Positions 26,056-36,130 of a stretch of 64,000 bases of DNA are shown piece after piece. This DNA is from Streptomonospora nanhaiensis (GTDB lineage Bacteria; Actinomycetota; Actinomycetes; Streptosporangiales; Streptosporangiaceae). The number at the start of each line of letters is the position of its first letter. Positions within the stretch are counted from its first letter, which is position 1. The stretch lies in contig NZ_CP113264.1 in the NCBI RefSeq assembly GCF_026642255.1, forward strand, positions 2,852,001-2,916,000, read 5' to 3'. The notes beneath the pieces are model-generated. The model was not told where the DNA came from and made no database searches. It saw only the letters and a program-made list of their open reading frames with translations. The position numbers were made by a program, and so were the translations under genes.

Positions 26056-29025
26056 ATGACCAGCACGACGGAGAAGAGCGGCACGAGCGGAGCGGGCGGG
26101 GGAGGGGAGGCGCCCGCCGGGCTCGCCGCGGAGGCCGAGGAGCTGCTCCGCAGGGAGGGGGTGACGGACACCCGCTTCGACGACTACTCGCGCCACCTGT
26201 TCTCCCGGGACGCGAGCATGTACGCGATCACGCCGCTCGGCGTCGTCTTCCCGCGCGACGCCGACGAGGTCGCGGCGGTCGCCTCGGTCGCGGGCCGCCT
26301 CGGCGTGACGCTGACCCCCCGCGGCGCCGGCACCAGCCTGGCCGGGCAGACCGTGGGGGCGGGCCTGGTCGTCGACATGTCGCGGCACATGCGCGCCATC
26401 CTCTCCCTGGACCCCGAGGCCCGTACGGCCCGCGTCCAGCCCGGCGTGGTCCAGGACGAGCTCAACGCGGCGGCGGCCCCCCACGGCCTGATGTTCGGCC
26501 CCGACACCTCCACCAGCAACCGCGCCACCGTCGGCGGGATGATCGGCAACAACTCCGCGGGCAGCGGCTCCCTGCGCTACGGCATGACCATCGACCACGT
26601 GCGCGCCCTGGACGTGGTCCTGGCCGACGCCGCGCGCACCACGCTGCGCCCCTACTCGGAGGCCGAGCGCGCCGACCTCGCCGCCCGCCCCGGTCTGGAG
26701 GGCGACATCCACCGGGGCCTGGCCCGCATCCTGAGCGAGAACGCCGAGGCCGTCGCCACCGGGTACCCGGACTTCTGGCGGCGGGCGTGCGGCTACCGGC
26801 TGGACCGGCTCGCACAGGACCCCGCCTTCGACCTGGCCAAGTTCGTCGTCGGCTCCGAGGGCACCCTCGTGCTGGCCACCGGGGCCGAGGTCGACCTGGT
26901 CCCCAAACCCGCGCGGACCGTCATCGCCGTCGGCCACTTCACCGGCGTCCCGGCCGCGATCGCGGCCACCCAGGACGCCCTGGCGCACGACCCCGCCGCC
27001 GTGGAGCTGATGGACCGCACCATCCTCGACCTGTCCCGGCAGCGCATCGAGTACGCCTCCCTCGGCGACATCCTCCAGGGCGACCCCGAGGCCCTGCTGT
27101 TCGTCTCCTTCACCGGCGACGACGAGGCCGAGCTCGTCGACCGGCTGCACCGGCTCACCCGCACCTGGAAGGCCTCCGGGCACGGCTACCACACCCTGGA
27201 GGCGGTGACCCCGCAGCAGCAGGCCGCCCTGCTCAAGGTGCGCAAGTCCAGCCTCGGCCTGCTCATGGCGGCGGGCAGCGGCACCCGGCGCCCCCTCGCG
27301 TTCGTGGAGGACACCGCCGTCGACCCCGTCCACCTGGTGGAGTACACCACCCGCTTCAAGGAGATCCTCGACCGGCACGGCATGGAGGCCGGGTTCTACG
27401 GCCACTGCTCGGTGGGCTGCCTGCACATCCGCCCGTTCGTCGACCTGGCGGTGCCCGGGGAGGCCGAGCGGATGCGCGCGGTCGCCGAGGAGGTCAAGGA
27501 CCTGGTCACCGAGTACGGAGGGGTGAACTCCAGCGAGCACGGCGACGGGCTGGCCCGCAGCGAGTTCAACCGCCAGATCTTCGGACCCGAGCTGTACGCG
27601 GCCATGCAGGAGGTCAAGCGGGTCTTCGACCCCGCCGGCCTGCTCAACCCCGGCAAGATCGTCGACGCGCCCCCGATGACCGACCACCTGCGCGACCCGG
27701 CCCTGCCCGAGGCCGCCCCGGTGCGGACGCGGCTCGCCTTCGAGGTCGTGGGCGGCATGCGCGGGGCCGCCGACCGGTGCATGAACATCGGCCTGTGCCG
27801 CAAGAGCACCACGGGGGCGATGTGCCCCTCCTACATCGCCACCCGCGACGAGGAGCACGCCACCCGCGGCCGGGCCAACGCCCTGGTCAAGGCGCTGTCC
27901 GAGCCCGACCCCACGGCGGCCCTGGGCGACGAGCGCCTCCACGAGGTCCTCGACCTGTGCCTCATGTGCAAGGCGTGCAAGAGCGAGTGCCCCCTGGGCG
28001 TGGACATGGCCAAGCTCAAGAGCGAGACCCAGTCGCACTACCACGACGCCCACGGCGTCCCGCTGCGCACGCGGATCTTCGGGGCGGTGCGCACCCTGTA
28101 CCGGCTGGGATCGGCCACCGCGCCGCTGAGCGGGCTGCCCAACCGGTGGCCGGTGCTGCGGCGCCTGATGGAGAGGGCCACCGGGATCACCGCGCGGCGC
28201 CCCCTGCCGAGCTTCGAGCGGCAGAACCTGGTGCGCTGGTTCCGCCGCAGGGGAGCGCCCGCGGGGGAGGCGCCCCTGGGTGAGCTGACCTTCCTCGCGG
28301 ACTCCTTCTCGACCTTCACCGAGCCGGGGATCGGCCGGGCCGCCATCGGCCTCCTCGAACGGGCGGGGTGGCGGGTCCGCCTGGAGAGCCGGGGGTGCTG
28401 CGGGCGGTCCAGCCTGTCCAAGGGGCTCGTCGACGACGCCAAGGCCAAGGTCGGCGGGCTGGTCGGGCTCCTCAGCGAGGGCGCCGCCGCCGGCACGCCG
28501 ATCGTCGGCTGCGAGCCCTCCTGCGTGCTCACCCTCAAGGACGAGGCCGCGTCGATGCTGCCGGGCGACCCCCGCGTCGCCGACGTCGCCGGGCGGGTGC
28601 GCCAGGTCGAGGAGCTGCTGACCGAGGCCCTGGACGCGGGGCGGCTGACCCTGTCCGCGGACTCCTGGCCCGCGGGGCGGCGGATCCTCTTCCACGGCCA
28701 CTGCCACCAGAAGGCCGAGGTGGGCACGGGCGCGACCATGGCGCTCCTGCGCCGCATCCCCGGGGCGGAGGTCGTCGAGCTCGACGCGGGGTGCTGCGGG
28801 GTGGCCGGGTCGTTCGGGTTCGAGGCCGAGCACTACGAGATGTCCATGAAGGTCGGATCGGACCGGCTCTTCCCCGCCATCGAGGCCGAGGAGGAGGACA
28901 CGGTGGTCGCCGCGACCGGGGTCTCGTGCCGCCAGCAGATCGGGCACGGGACCGAGCGCCGCGCCTGGCACCCGGTGGAGCTGGTCGCGGCCGCACTGGA
29001 GCCGGGGCGGCCCGCGCGACGGTGA
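26056..29025 (+). CDS. FAD-linked oxidase / Fe-S protein fusion (YdiJ-type D-2-hydroxyacid dehydrogenase)
   Basis: The protein has 989 residues from ATG 26056, which is preceded by GGAGGCGGCG; an ATG at 26044 is in frame but contains that Shine-Dalgarno. Residues 40-250 are an FAD-binding-4 domain (VTLTPRGAGTSLAGQ, GGMIGNNSAGSGSLRYG), then a FAD-oxidase C domain (YGHCSVGCLHIRPFVD, EHGDGLARSEF). The middle has a ferredoxin-like cluster with CLMCKACKSECPLG and a partner Cys set. Two CCG domains follow (RGCCGRSSL, GCEPSCVL, GHCHQKAEV, DAGCCGVAG). Such fusions oxidise D-2-hydroxyacids (D-2-hydroxyglutarate, D-lactate, glycolate) and pass electrons to the chain. It follows the aminotransferase after 64 bp. 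Confidence 0.92.
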   Translation: MTSTTEKSGTSGAGGGGEAPAGLAAEAEELLRREGVTDTRFDDYSRHLFSRDASMYAITPLGVVFPRDADEVAAVASVAGRLGVTLTPRGAGTSLAGQTVGAGLVVDMSRHMRAILSLDPEARTARVQPGVVQDELNAAAAPHGLMFGPDTSTSNRATVGGMIGNNSAGSGSLRYGMTIDHVRALDVVLADAARTTLRPYSEAERADLAARPGLEGDIHRGLARILSENAEAVATGYPDFWRRACGYRLDRLAQDPAFDLAKFVVGSEGTLVLATGAEVDLVPKPARTVIAVGHFTGVPAAIAATQDALAHDPAAVELMDRTILDLSRQRIEYASLGDILQGDPEALLFVSFTGDDEAELVDRLHRLTRTWKASGHGYHTLEAVTPQQQAALLKVRKSSLGLLMAAGSGTRRPLAFVEDTAVDPVHLVEYTTRFKEILDRHGMEAGFYGHCSVGCLHIRPFVDLAVPGEAERMRAVAEEVKDLVTEYGGVNSSEHGDGLARSEFNRQIFGPELYAAMQEVKRVFDPAGLLNPGKIVDAPPMTDHLRDPALPEAAPVRTRLAFEVVGGMRGAADRCMNIGLCRKSTTGAMCPSYIATRDEEHATRGRANALVKALSEPDPTAALGDERLHEVLDLCLMCKACKSECPLGVDMAKLKSETQSHYHDAHGVPLRTRIFGAVRTLYRLGSATAPLSGLPNRWPVLRRLMERATGITARRPLPSFERQNLVRWFRRRGAPAGEAPLGELTFLADSFSTFTEPGIGRAAIGLLERAGWRVRLESRGCCGRSSLSKGLVDDAKAKVGGLVGLLSEGAAAGTPIVGCEPSCVLTLKDEAASMLPGDPRVADVAGRVRQVEELLTEALDAGRLTLSADSWPAGRRILFHGHCHQKAEVGTGATMALLRRIPGAEVVELDAGCCGVAGSFGFEAEHYEMSMKVGSDRLFPAIEAEEEDTVVAATGVSCRQQIGHGTERRAWHPVELVAAALEPGRPARR

Positions 29026-29084
29026 CAGTATGGAACGGCGGGGCCCCGGCCGGGGCCCCGCACGGCGAGGACGAGGGAGGGACC

Positions 29085-29867
29085 ATGGACCGGTCCGAGG
29101 CGGCCGGCACCGGGGCCGGGGCGCGGGGCGACCAGCGGATCGTCAAGCCGCCGAGCATGGTGGAGCTGGCGGCGCGCTCGATCCGGCGGATGATCCTGGC
29201 CGGGGAGCTGCTGCCCGGGGAGCGGGTGGTGGAGAACCGGCTCACGCAGCAGCTCAACATCAGCAGGCCGCCCCTGCGCGAGGCGCTGCGCCGACTGGAG
29301 CACGAGGGGCTGGTGCGCCAGTCCCCGCACCGGGGGGCGGTCGTCACCCCGCTCACGCTGCACGACGTCTACGAGATCATGACCCTGCGCCACCAGCTGG
29401 AGAACATGGCCATCGACCTGGGCATCCCCGTGGTCGAGCCCGGGCGGCTGGAGCGGTGCTGGGAGGCGCTGCGCCGCATGGAGGCCGCGGCCGACGCCCG
29501 GGACGAGGCCGAGCTGTCGGAGCAGAAGTTCGAGTTCCACACCGCGGTCGTCGGCCTGTCGGGGCACCAGCGCCTGGAGGAGACCTACCGGTCGCTCCAG
29601 CTCCAGATGAAGCTGTGCATGGTGCTCAACCGTCACGCCCGGGCGCACCGCAACGAGACGGCCACCGCGAACGTGCTGCGCCACCGCCGCCTGCTGCGGG
29701 TCATCGAGGAGGGCGACCCCGAAGCCGTGCGCGCCGAGATGGCCAGGCACGGCGACCAGACCTTCCTCGACGACCTGCCCGGGGACCTGGACGCCGGCAG
29801 CGAACAGGCCGTGCGCTGGCTCCGGGGCGTGCAGGCGGAGGGCGCGGGGGCGGGCACCGCGGTCTGA
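29085..29867 (+). CDS. GntR-family regulator with FCD domain
   Basis: The protein has 260 residues from ATG 29085, with GGGAGG upstream. The winged helix contains GERVVENRLTQQLNISRPP and LREALRRLEHEGLV. The FCD domain has the metal ligands in the region EQKFEFHTAVVGLSGH and the final His segment RHRRLLRVIEEGD. It ends the aminotransferase/oxidase gene series, 59 bp after the oxidase, and is the best candidate regulator of this locus. Confidence 0.92.
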   Translation: MDRSEAAGTGAGARGDQRIVKPPSMVELAARSIRRMILAGELLPGERVVENRLTQQLNISRPPLREALRRLEHEGLVRQSPHRGAVVTPLTLHDVYEIMTLRHQLENMAIDLGIPVVEPGRLERCWEALRRMEAAADARDEAELSEQKFEFHTAVVGLSGHQRLEETYRSLQLQMKLCMVLNRHARAHRNETATANVLRHRRLLRVIEEGDPEAVRAEMARHGDQTFLDDLPGDLDAGSEQAVRWLRGVQAEGAGAGTAV

Positions 29868-30026
29868 CCCGGGGCCCCATCCGCCCCCTTGCGTGGCGGC
29901 GGTGAAGGACGCCATGTCGTCGAACTCCAGGGCGGGGCCGGGCCGATGAGGGAGGCGGGGCCGGCCCGGCCCGGAACGGCTGGGGCGGCCGGCACGGCTC
30001 GGTCCCGGCCCCGGAGGCGGCTCCGT

Positions 30027-30824
30027 CTATCGGTGGCGTGTTCCCACCACGGCCACGACTACCGCGGCGATGGTGAAGGGGATGGCGAAGGACAGGATCT
30101 GGGGGCCGTTCTCGATCGCCTGCGGCATGAAGAACAACAACCCCAGGTTGATCAGCGTGTGCAGGAGGCCGGAGATCAGGAGGTTGCCGGTCCGGTCGCG
30201 TCGCAGCAGGACCGCGAGGACGACCGAGGAGGAGATGGTCATCAGGAAGAAGCCGGCGATGGCGAGCGGCTCCTGGGCGAAGATGTGGATGTGCCAGGCT
30301 CCCCAGAGGATGCCGACGACCACGGCCGCGGGGAGCACTCCGAAGCGTCCCTGCAGTTCGGGCTGGAGGTAGCAGCGCCACCCGGCCTCTTCCGCGCCGG
30401 CCCCGATGAACTGGGCGACCAGGATCAGCAGGAACGGATAGCCGAACCCCGCGGGGTCGGCGGCCGACACCTCGCCGTCGAAGAGCAGTGCGTACGCCGC
30501 GAGGGCCACGACGAGGACCACTGCGTACAGGCCCACCGCGAAGAGGGCGCGTCCCAGGGCGCCCCGGCCGAGGCTGAGCGAGAGGTGGATCGCCGTGCGC
30601 TTCTCCGGGCGGCGCAGCCGCAGCAGCAGGACCGAGAGCAGGCCCAGCGCGGGGCCGAACTGCACGATCTGGATGACCACCGATGGGACGCCCAGTGCTT
30701 CCTGGAACACGTTCAGAAGTACGGACGCGAGTGTTGTGACCACCAGGAAGAGAATGATGTTGGGCCACATGCCCGGGGTTTTCATTCGAGGACCTGTGGT
30801 GAAGCTTTCGGTGGAGGGTGGCAT
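30027..30824 (-). CDS. CPBP-family intramembrane metalloprotease (CAAX protease/bacteriocin-processing type)
   Basis: The protein has 265 residues from ATG 30824 with GAGGAAC upstream; the internal ATG at 30785 lacks a Shine-Dalgarno. It has about 7-8 membrane segments. The Abi/CPBP motifs are present: motif 1 GAGAEEAGWRCYL (Glu-Glu-x-x-x-Arg), a conserved WGAWHIHIF (His-x-His) in motif 2, and SGLLHTLINLG as motif 3. These enzymes cleave within membranes; substrate unknown. Composition is less GC-rich than the neighbours. Confidence 0.88.
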   Translation of the reverse strand: MPPSTESFTTGPRMKTPGMWPNIILFLVVTTLASVLLNVFQEALGVPSVVIQIVQFGPALGLLSVLLLRLRRPEKRTAIHLSLSLGRGALGRALFAVGLYAVVLVVALAAYALLFDGEVSAADPAGFGYPFLLILVAQFIGAGAEEAGWRCYLQPELQGRFGVLPAAVVVGILWGAWHIHIFAQEPLAIAGFFLMTISSSVVLAVLLRRDRTGNLLISGLLHTLINLGLLFFMPQAIENGPQILSFAIPFTIAAVVVAVVGTRHR

Positions 30825-31317
30825 CGGTGTTCCTCGTGTGGGATTTCTCCGGTGGACGTGAGGTCGGAAACCGCCGGACCTCTCGCATATCAGGGCATCT
30901 GATGTCGTCCCACCGGTCGGGGTTCCCCTTGCCAGGGGGTAAAAATGTGGTTAGCGCCACTGGGAGGGGCATGGGTTTCCTGTCCTCGCGTCGGCGAACG
31001 GCGAGAAATTCACTTCCGATCCCGCCTCGAGAACGGGTTTCGCCGAGCCCGCCGGACCGGTCCTGGGGATCGACGTATCGTGCTGTCTGCCCCGGAAGAA
31101 CCCGAACGCCACTACCCGGATCCCATGCGCGCAACTGGTTGCTCCGGACGCTGCGGCGCCTGGGCCGCCCTCGATCTCTTCGCTGCCCACCGGCGCCGCG
31201 CCTTCGACGTGCTGTCCGCGCCGGACGCGGCCGGTGCCGCGGGGGGCGGGCCGGGGAGGGCTGGGGCGGGGAGCCCACCGGTCCGCTCCCCGCCGCGGAT
31301 TGCGCCACAATCGCCGC
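30825..31317. other. Divergent intergenic region, no gene seen
   Basis: These 493 bp lie between the CPBP protease and the acetyltransferase. The first 200 bp are relatively AT-rich and should contain the protease promoter. No plausible start/Shine-Dalgarno pair with a recognisable product was found. Confidence 0.45.
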
Positions 31318-31899
31318 ATGACGACCGACGACCGCTTCATGCCGATCCACGACCCGGAGCTCCTGGCCAGGGGCGAGCGCGTCCTGGGGCCCGAGTTCAG
31401 GGCGATGAGCGAGAGGGTGCTGCGGGCCACGGAGCTGACCTCCCGCCTCAACGTCCTCCCCTTCGACGACGAGGCCGGAAGGGCCGCGCTGCTCGAGCAG
31501 ATCCTGGGCCGGCCCCTGCGCGCGGGGGTGACGGTCTACCCGCCCTTCTACACCGACCACGGCCTGCGCCTGGACCTGGCGGAGCGCGTCTTCGTCAACC
31601 AGGGCTGCACGTTCCTCGACTACGCCGGCATCCGGCTGGGCCGGGGGGTGATGGTGGGCCCGAAGGCCACGTTCATCACCGTGGGCCACCCGGTGGACCC
31701 CGGTGAGCGGCGCCGGTTCCTCAGCGGCGCGCCCATCGACGTGGCCGAGAACGTGTGGATCGGCGCCGGGGCCACGATCCTGCCCGGCGTCAGCATCGGA
31801 CGCGACGCCGTCGTCGCGGCAGGGACGACCGTGGCCGACGACGTGCCGGCGGCGAGCCTGGTGGCCGGGCCCAAGGGCACCGTGCGCCGGCGCTGGTAG
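31318..31899 (+). CDS. Maltose/galactoside O-acetyltransferase-like left-handed beta-helix enzyme
   Basis: The protein has 193 residues from ATG 31318. An N-terminal Mac-type helical segment leads into hexapeptide repeats (VFVNQGCTFLDYAGIRLG, MVGPKATFITVGHPVD, NVWIGAGATILPGVSIG, AVVAAGTTVADDVPA). The catalytic His is in VGHPVD, as in LacA/Maa/NodL enzymes. It probably acetylates a sugar using acetyl-CoA. Monocistronic. Confidence 0.9.
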   Translation: MTTDDRFMPIHDPELLARGERVLGPEFRAMSERVLRATELTSRLNVLPFDDEAGRAALLEQILGRPLRAGVTVYPPFYTDHGLRLDLAERVFVNQGCTFLDYAGIRLGRGVMVGPKATFITVGHPVDPGERRRFLSGAPIDVAENVWIGAGATILPGVSIGRDAVVAAGTTVADDVPAASLVAGPKGTVRRRW

Positions 31900-32104
31900 A
31901 TCCGCCGCTCCGCGCCTCCGCGCACGCGGCGTCGAGACGGCGGCGATCGCCGTTGCCAGCCGGCGCGCCCCCGCCCGCGCGGCGCGCCCGGCCCGCAACC
32001 CCCTGGCCCACGCGGGCTCGGCCGGGTACCGTCGCACGGGTGTCCGGCCGTGCGGGCCCGTACGGCCGTGCGGGCAGTCCCCGAGCGGAGAGCAGGTTCC
32101 GACC

Positions 32105-32482
32105 ATGGCATGCCGTATCACCGGCCTCGTGCTCAAGTCCCGCGACCCCGAGGCGCTGGCGCGGTTCTGGTGCGAGGTCCTGGACTTCGTCGTGCACGCC
32201 CAGGCGGACGAGGGCGTCGGGATCGGCCCGCGCGAGGGGGCCGACGGCCCGCAGGCCGAGCTGGTCTTCCTCCGCAGCGACGAGCCGAAGAACGGGAGGC
32301 TCCCGCTCCACATCGACGTCAACGCCACCGACCGCGACCAGGACGCCGAGCTCGAACGCCTCCTGGCCGCGGGCGCCGAGCGCGTCGACATCGGCCAGAC
32401 CGGGGAGGAGCCCCGGTACGTGCTCGCCGATCCCGAGGGCAACGAGTTCTGCCTGCTCAGGCCCCAAGTCGACCCGGTCTGA
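32105..32482 (+). CDS. VOC-superfamily (glyoxalase/dioxygenase-fold) protein
   Basis: The protein has 125 residues from ATG 32105, and the gene appears complete. The beta-alpha-beta-beta-beta modules are visible (ITGLVLKSRDPEALARFW; LHIDVNATDRD; YVLADPEGNEFCLL). The last segment carries the conserved DPEGNEF. Function is open. The 3' 142 bases of the gene are duplicated exactly at 37818-37960, so the lower-GC island that follows sits directly against the 3' end of this gene. Confidence 0.9.
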   Translation: MACRITGLVLKSRDPEALARFWCEVLDFVVHAQADEGVGIGPREGADGPQAELVFLRSDEPKNGRLPLHIDVNATDRDQDAELERLLAAGAERVDIGQTGEEPRYVLADPEGNEFCLLRPQVDPV

Positions 32483-32483
32483 C
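32341..32483 (+). repeat. Left copy of a perfect 143-bp direct repeat (VOC gene 3' end)
   Basis: Identical base for base to 37818-37960. It covers the last third of the VOC gene including its stop codon. The copies bracket 5.3 kb with clearly lower GC. Confidence 0.97.
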
Positions 32484-33209
32484 GGTTCCCCTCGGCGACT
32501 GAGCCACCTGGAGTCGGATGATGCGCCCTTCGGCTACCCGAAGCTCTTCCACAGCTGACAGAACTGGCCCTCGGCCCATCAGCGGGCTGATACCCGTCGA
32601 GTTCGAGTGGGGACGACTGAGCACCGTGGTCAGAGATTTCGCAAACACAGTTCTACCGAACTCGGTAGATATCAGAGCCTCCGTCTCACCCGGCACGAGA
32701 AGACACTGTTGCTGTCGGCAGTGACTGGGCAACGGCTTGCTCGGGGGCGAAGCAGGGCTGAACCTGTCTCGGGATAGCGGAGTGCGCAGTCGTACCCCTC
32801 GGAGCCGGACGTTCGAGTCGGGCGAATGGTCGGACCCGGTGTCCGGCACGCACATGAGGACTCAGCGCAGGTGATGCTGTGTTCCTGGGTGCGGGAGAAC
32901 GCCCGCGTTGCCAGGACCTCCCGGTCTCCGCGTAGGCGTGAAGCTGGTCCATGGCACCTCCTGTGGCGCTCTGTGTGCCAGGCATATGCTGTGCGGACCG
33001 TTGGGTCAACCCCTCTCGCGCGTGCCCGGGAAGGGCTCTGGTGTGTCCGGATGTGGCCTCCTCGTATGGGCCTTCCATGGCCTGGGACGGCTCAACCTTT
33101 GAGTGCGAATGGCTATAGTGTCGCTTACTTCCCGTAGTTGTGGCATTGCTGTTGTGTGTCGCACAGCACCCCTTTAGTGGCCATCCCCGACCCGAGAGAG
33201 ACTTTCGAC
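32484..33209 (+). other. Left non-coding part of the lower-GC island, with operator-like palindrome and -10 element
   Basis: No convincing gene in 726 bp. An 18-bp inverted repeat TCTACCGA-AC-TCGGTAGA lies at 32652-32669. A good -10 hexamer TATAGT is at 33114-33119, about 90 nt before the WXG100-like gene, with no clear -35. Small frames on both strands are unrecognisable. Confidence 0.5.
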
Positions 33210-33542
33210 ATGTCGAGTGAGACCGGTGGAAATCCGATCGAGGGCTACGAGGGCGCTCAGTTGGCTGAAGCCCTGGCGGAGTCGATGGCGGGACTGGCTG
33301 ACATGTTCGACCTGATCATGGAGGACGCGGAGACTGTCGCCCAGCGGGATGAGGTCTCCTCGGCTCTGCGGGCGTACAAGGATGAATACGGCCCGACCAT
33401 CGTCGAGGTACAGGAGCACGGCCTGCAGCTCGCCGAGAACATTCAGGCGGGCGCCACCGAGATCTCGCGCAACGATCAGGAGTCCGCCGGAGACTACAAG
33501 ACACCCTGGGATCTCGGCGTGGACCTCCAAGTCAACTTCTGA
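33210..33542 (+). CDS. WXG100-like small helical protein (possible type VII secretion-related)
   Basis: The protein has 110 residues from ATG 33210. It is almost wholly helical and acidic, with two long amphipathic helices (about 17-45 and 50-85) separated by a turn near QRDEVSSALRAYKDEYG. This gives the size and layout of WXG100/ESAT-6-like proteins, but there is no clear W-x-G turn. It ends PWDLGVDLQVNF. The next gene starts 60 bp later. No ESX ATPase or membrane gene is present here, so the secretion role is inference. Confidence 0.6.
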   Translation: MSSETGGNPIEGYEGAQLAEALAESMAGLADMFDLIMEDAETVAQRDEVSSALRAYKDEYGPTIVEVQEHGLQLAENIQAGATEISRNDQESAGDYKTPWDLGVDLQVNF

Positions 33543-33601
33543 CCCCCAGCCCTGCTCAGACTTCCCCTGTCCACCACTGTTCCCCGACGGCAGAGCACAC
33601 C

Positions 33602-36130
33602 TTGGCAAACTTCGACATCTCCTTCCTGGCTCGAACTACGTCTGCGAGCGCTACGGCTATCCGGGCCCGTGCCGAAGACCTGGATACTCTCCAGGCCCGG
33701 CTCCTGGGCAGAGCTGACGACCTCGACGCCGACTTCAACGACACGGCCACCCAGTTCACTGATCTCCTGGCCTGGAAGATTCGGGACCAGTCCGCCGAAG
33801 AACTGCAGCTCTGGCGGAACGCCGGAACCTCGATCGTCTACGCGTCCTCCATGATCGAGATGTGGGCGCAGCACGTGGAGAGTTTCAAGGAGGAGCGCTC
33901 CGCGCAGATGACCGAGTGGTGGGAATTCCTCAGGTCGAAGCGGGGCGAGATCCCTGACAAATACCAGGGGCAGACCATCACCGCGGCATATCCTGAGAGG
34001 GAGGGGATTGGTCTGCTCGGTGACGCCAACAAGTGTCGTTCCATCTACGAGGAGGTCGCGTCGAAGGCGGAGGATCTGGAGGGGCGCGAACGCACGAATT
34101 ACCAAAAGTTCGAGGACCACGCCGACGAGATCGCCGAAAAACTGCGCCAGGGGCCCACGAAGGAGAACGTCCAAGCGCTCATCGACGCCGGGGTCAACTC
34201 TTGGGCCTTTTACAACATCGACCCGAACCACTACACCATGCTGGTCGATGGCCGCGAATTGACTGAAGAGAACGCCGAGGAGTGGGCCGAGGAACTGGGG
34301 ACCTACTGGTCCGGTGACAAGCCGTTGGATGACCGCTATCACGAGCTCATGCTCATGATGGGCATGATCACCGCCAACGCGACACAGGCGCAACAGGGCG
34401 GCACAGGATACCGCGAAGAGGAGATGGACTTCCTCCGTGCCTTCTACGAGAGGTTGGAAGAGGAGAACCCCAACGGCAACGGTGTGCTCGGTCTCCCCGC
34501 GGAGATGGAGGGGGATCATCTGACGGCCGAGGAGCGCGAGCACGCACTGGGAGTGCTCGGAGATGGAATCCTCGCTCTGTCCGACAACCGCCTCGGCGGA
34601 GGTTACTACGACCTGCCGGCGAGCGTGCGCGAAGCCGCTGAGGGCCCAGCTCTTCAGTCCCCGAACTCCACGGATCTCTACATGATCCACGAGTGGGCGG
34701 ATGACGCGGGTGCGCTGGCCGACCTTCTTCGTCACACGAACCCCGACCTGGAGGGAGGCTATGGATTCTCGAGTACTCTGACGATCTCCATGGGTCTCTA
34801 CGCAGGCGGATCAGAAGGAAACTTCGACGTCTGGCTGAGTCAGGAGGACGCGGGAACCCTCCTCGACAATTCCACACGAAACAACGACGCGAATCACGCC
34901 ATCCTCACTGGCGACTTCGTCCATCCGAACTTCAAGGATGAGAACGGGGATTTCATACCGAACCCCCCGCATGAAACCGCAGAGGAGATGCTCGATCATG
35001 CCTTGACTTCCCTGTTTACCTTTGATTGGGATGACGGCGGCGAGTCGGTGCGCGGTCTGACCGACTGGATCGCAGAGGACGCAGCCGCTCCTGAGGATCG
35101 TATACCCCCGGACGAGAGTTCCGAGGTTCGTTCGGAGCTCACGCCCGAGGAGCAGAGATCCGCCGAAGCTCTCGCAGCACTGGTGGAAAGGATGGAAGAC
35201 GAGGAGTTCAGAGAATCCATGTTCTCCACGGGTCACGAGGTCACAGGAGACGACGACGTCACATGGCGCAACGTCGCCGCCGGTCACCTCAATCCTGAAG
35301 TCGCTGATTCCTGGTCCGATATCTTCGTCTCCTACATGGACGTTTTCGCCAACACGGAGGGCCTCGGTGAAACGAACGACGAAACTGATTACGGAACGCG
35401 CTGGGACGACGAACAGAACCGCTTGTACCTGAGTCCGGACGGGCGCCGACACTTCGTAGAGCTCATCATGGGTGATGCTGAAGCTGCACAGAGCACCTAC
35501 AGCGAGGTTGTTCTCCATGGGGCGGAGACCATGGGAGGCTTCTCCCTGGGCGATGGAAACAGAGACCATAGTGGGGCCAACTCCTATGGTTCTCTGCTCG
35601 GTTTGGTCGACGTTGCGTTGGAGAACGAGAGTGCGCGGCGGGCGATAGATAATACTGAAGCAGTCAACCATGCGAACAAAATACGCAATGGGGTAGTAGA
35701 CACCATCGGTGGTTTGGCTGGTGACAGGAATGCCTCCGGTATCGTTGTCGAAGTGGCGAAGTTCCTGGCCAAGGAAGCTCTTGAGATATCAGACAATCCG
35801 CCTTCGGGAAACACGATCGAGACCGCGGGTGACTGGATGCCTGCGGAGGACATGCAACAGCTCGCCATCAGCGCACTGGCGGCCAACGATCCCGAAGTCA
35901 TGGACGCCTTGGCGGGTCTCCACCCCGGTGTGGTCATGGGCGATGGCGAGGACCGCTACATTCCCCTCGATCCCTATGAGTGGGAAATCAACGAGGAGAG
36001 CCTCGACTCCGTACGGGCCAACTTGTACGACTATGTCGACGAGCGGCCATGGGTGGATGGTGAAGGCAGTACGAAGAGCGCGGTCGACAACTTCTTGGGG
36101 ACTCTGGGTATGGCCTGGGGGAAGTGGTGA
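33602..36130 (+). CDS. Large acidic protein, possibly DUF6571-type, with WXG100-like N-terminus
   Basis: The protein has 842 residues; the first usable start is TTG 33602 with a poor Shine-Dalgarno, so the start is uncertain. Residues 1-110 are helical and pair well with an ESX-type substrate (FTDLLAWKIRDQSAEELQLW). The middle contains LLDNSTRNNDANHAILTG, a segment I associate with the actinobacterial 'TPR-repeat region/DUF6571' proteins, from memory only. No signal peptide, nuclease or protease motif was seen. Composition is less GC-rich than the window average. It overlaps the following lipoprotein gene. Confidence 0.7.
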   Translation: MANFDISFLARTTSASATAIRARAEDLDTLQARLLGRADDLDADFNDTATQFTDLLAWKIRDQSAEELQLWRNAGTSIVYASSMIEMWAQHVESFKEERSAQMTEWWEFLRSKRGEIPDKYQGQTITAAYPEREGIGLLGDANKCRSIYEEVASKAEDLEGRERTNYQKFEDHADEIAEKLRQGPTKENVQALIDAGVNSWAFYNIDPNHYTMLVDGRELTEENAEEWAEELGTYWSGDKPLDDRYHELMLMMGMITANATQAQQGGTGYREEEMDFLRAFYERLEEENPNGNGVLGLPAEMEGDHLTAEEREHALGVLGDGILALSDNRLGGGYYDLPASVREAAEGPALQSPNSTDLYMIHEWADDAGALADLLRHTNPDLEGGYGFSSTLTISMGLYAGGSEGNFDVWLSQEDAGTLLDNSTRNNDANHAILTGDFVHPNFKDENGDFIPNPPHETAEEMLDHALTSLFTFDWDDGGESVRGLTDWIAEDAAAPEDRIPPDESSEVRSELTPEEQRSAEALAALVERMEDEEFRESMFSTGHEVTGDDDVTWRNVAAGHLNPEVADSWSDIFVSYMDVFANTEGLGETNDETDYGTRWDDEQNRLYLSPDGRRHFVELIMGDAEAAQSTYSEVVLHGAETMGGFSLGDGNRDHSGANSYGSLLGLVDVALENESARRAIDNTEAVNHANKIRNGVVDTIGGLAGDRNASGIVVEVAKFLAKEALEISDNPPSGNTIETAGDWMPAEDMQQLAISALAANDPEVMDALAGLHPGVVMGDGEDRYIPLDPYEWEINEESLDSVRANLYDYVDERPWVDGEGSTKSAVDNFLGTLGMAWGKW

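Noticed and set aside
25936-28971. A 1011-codon frame on the minus strand
   Set aside because: It is antisense to the FAD/Fe-S dehydrogenase and reflects high-GC third-position bias; the product has no recognisable domain.
32800-32835. Possible tRNA-like GTTCGAGTC motif as an attachment site
   Set aside because: The flanking bases do not form a T-arm stem, and no acceptor or anticodon arm is present.
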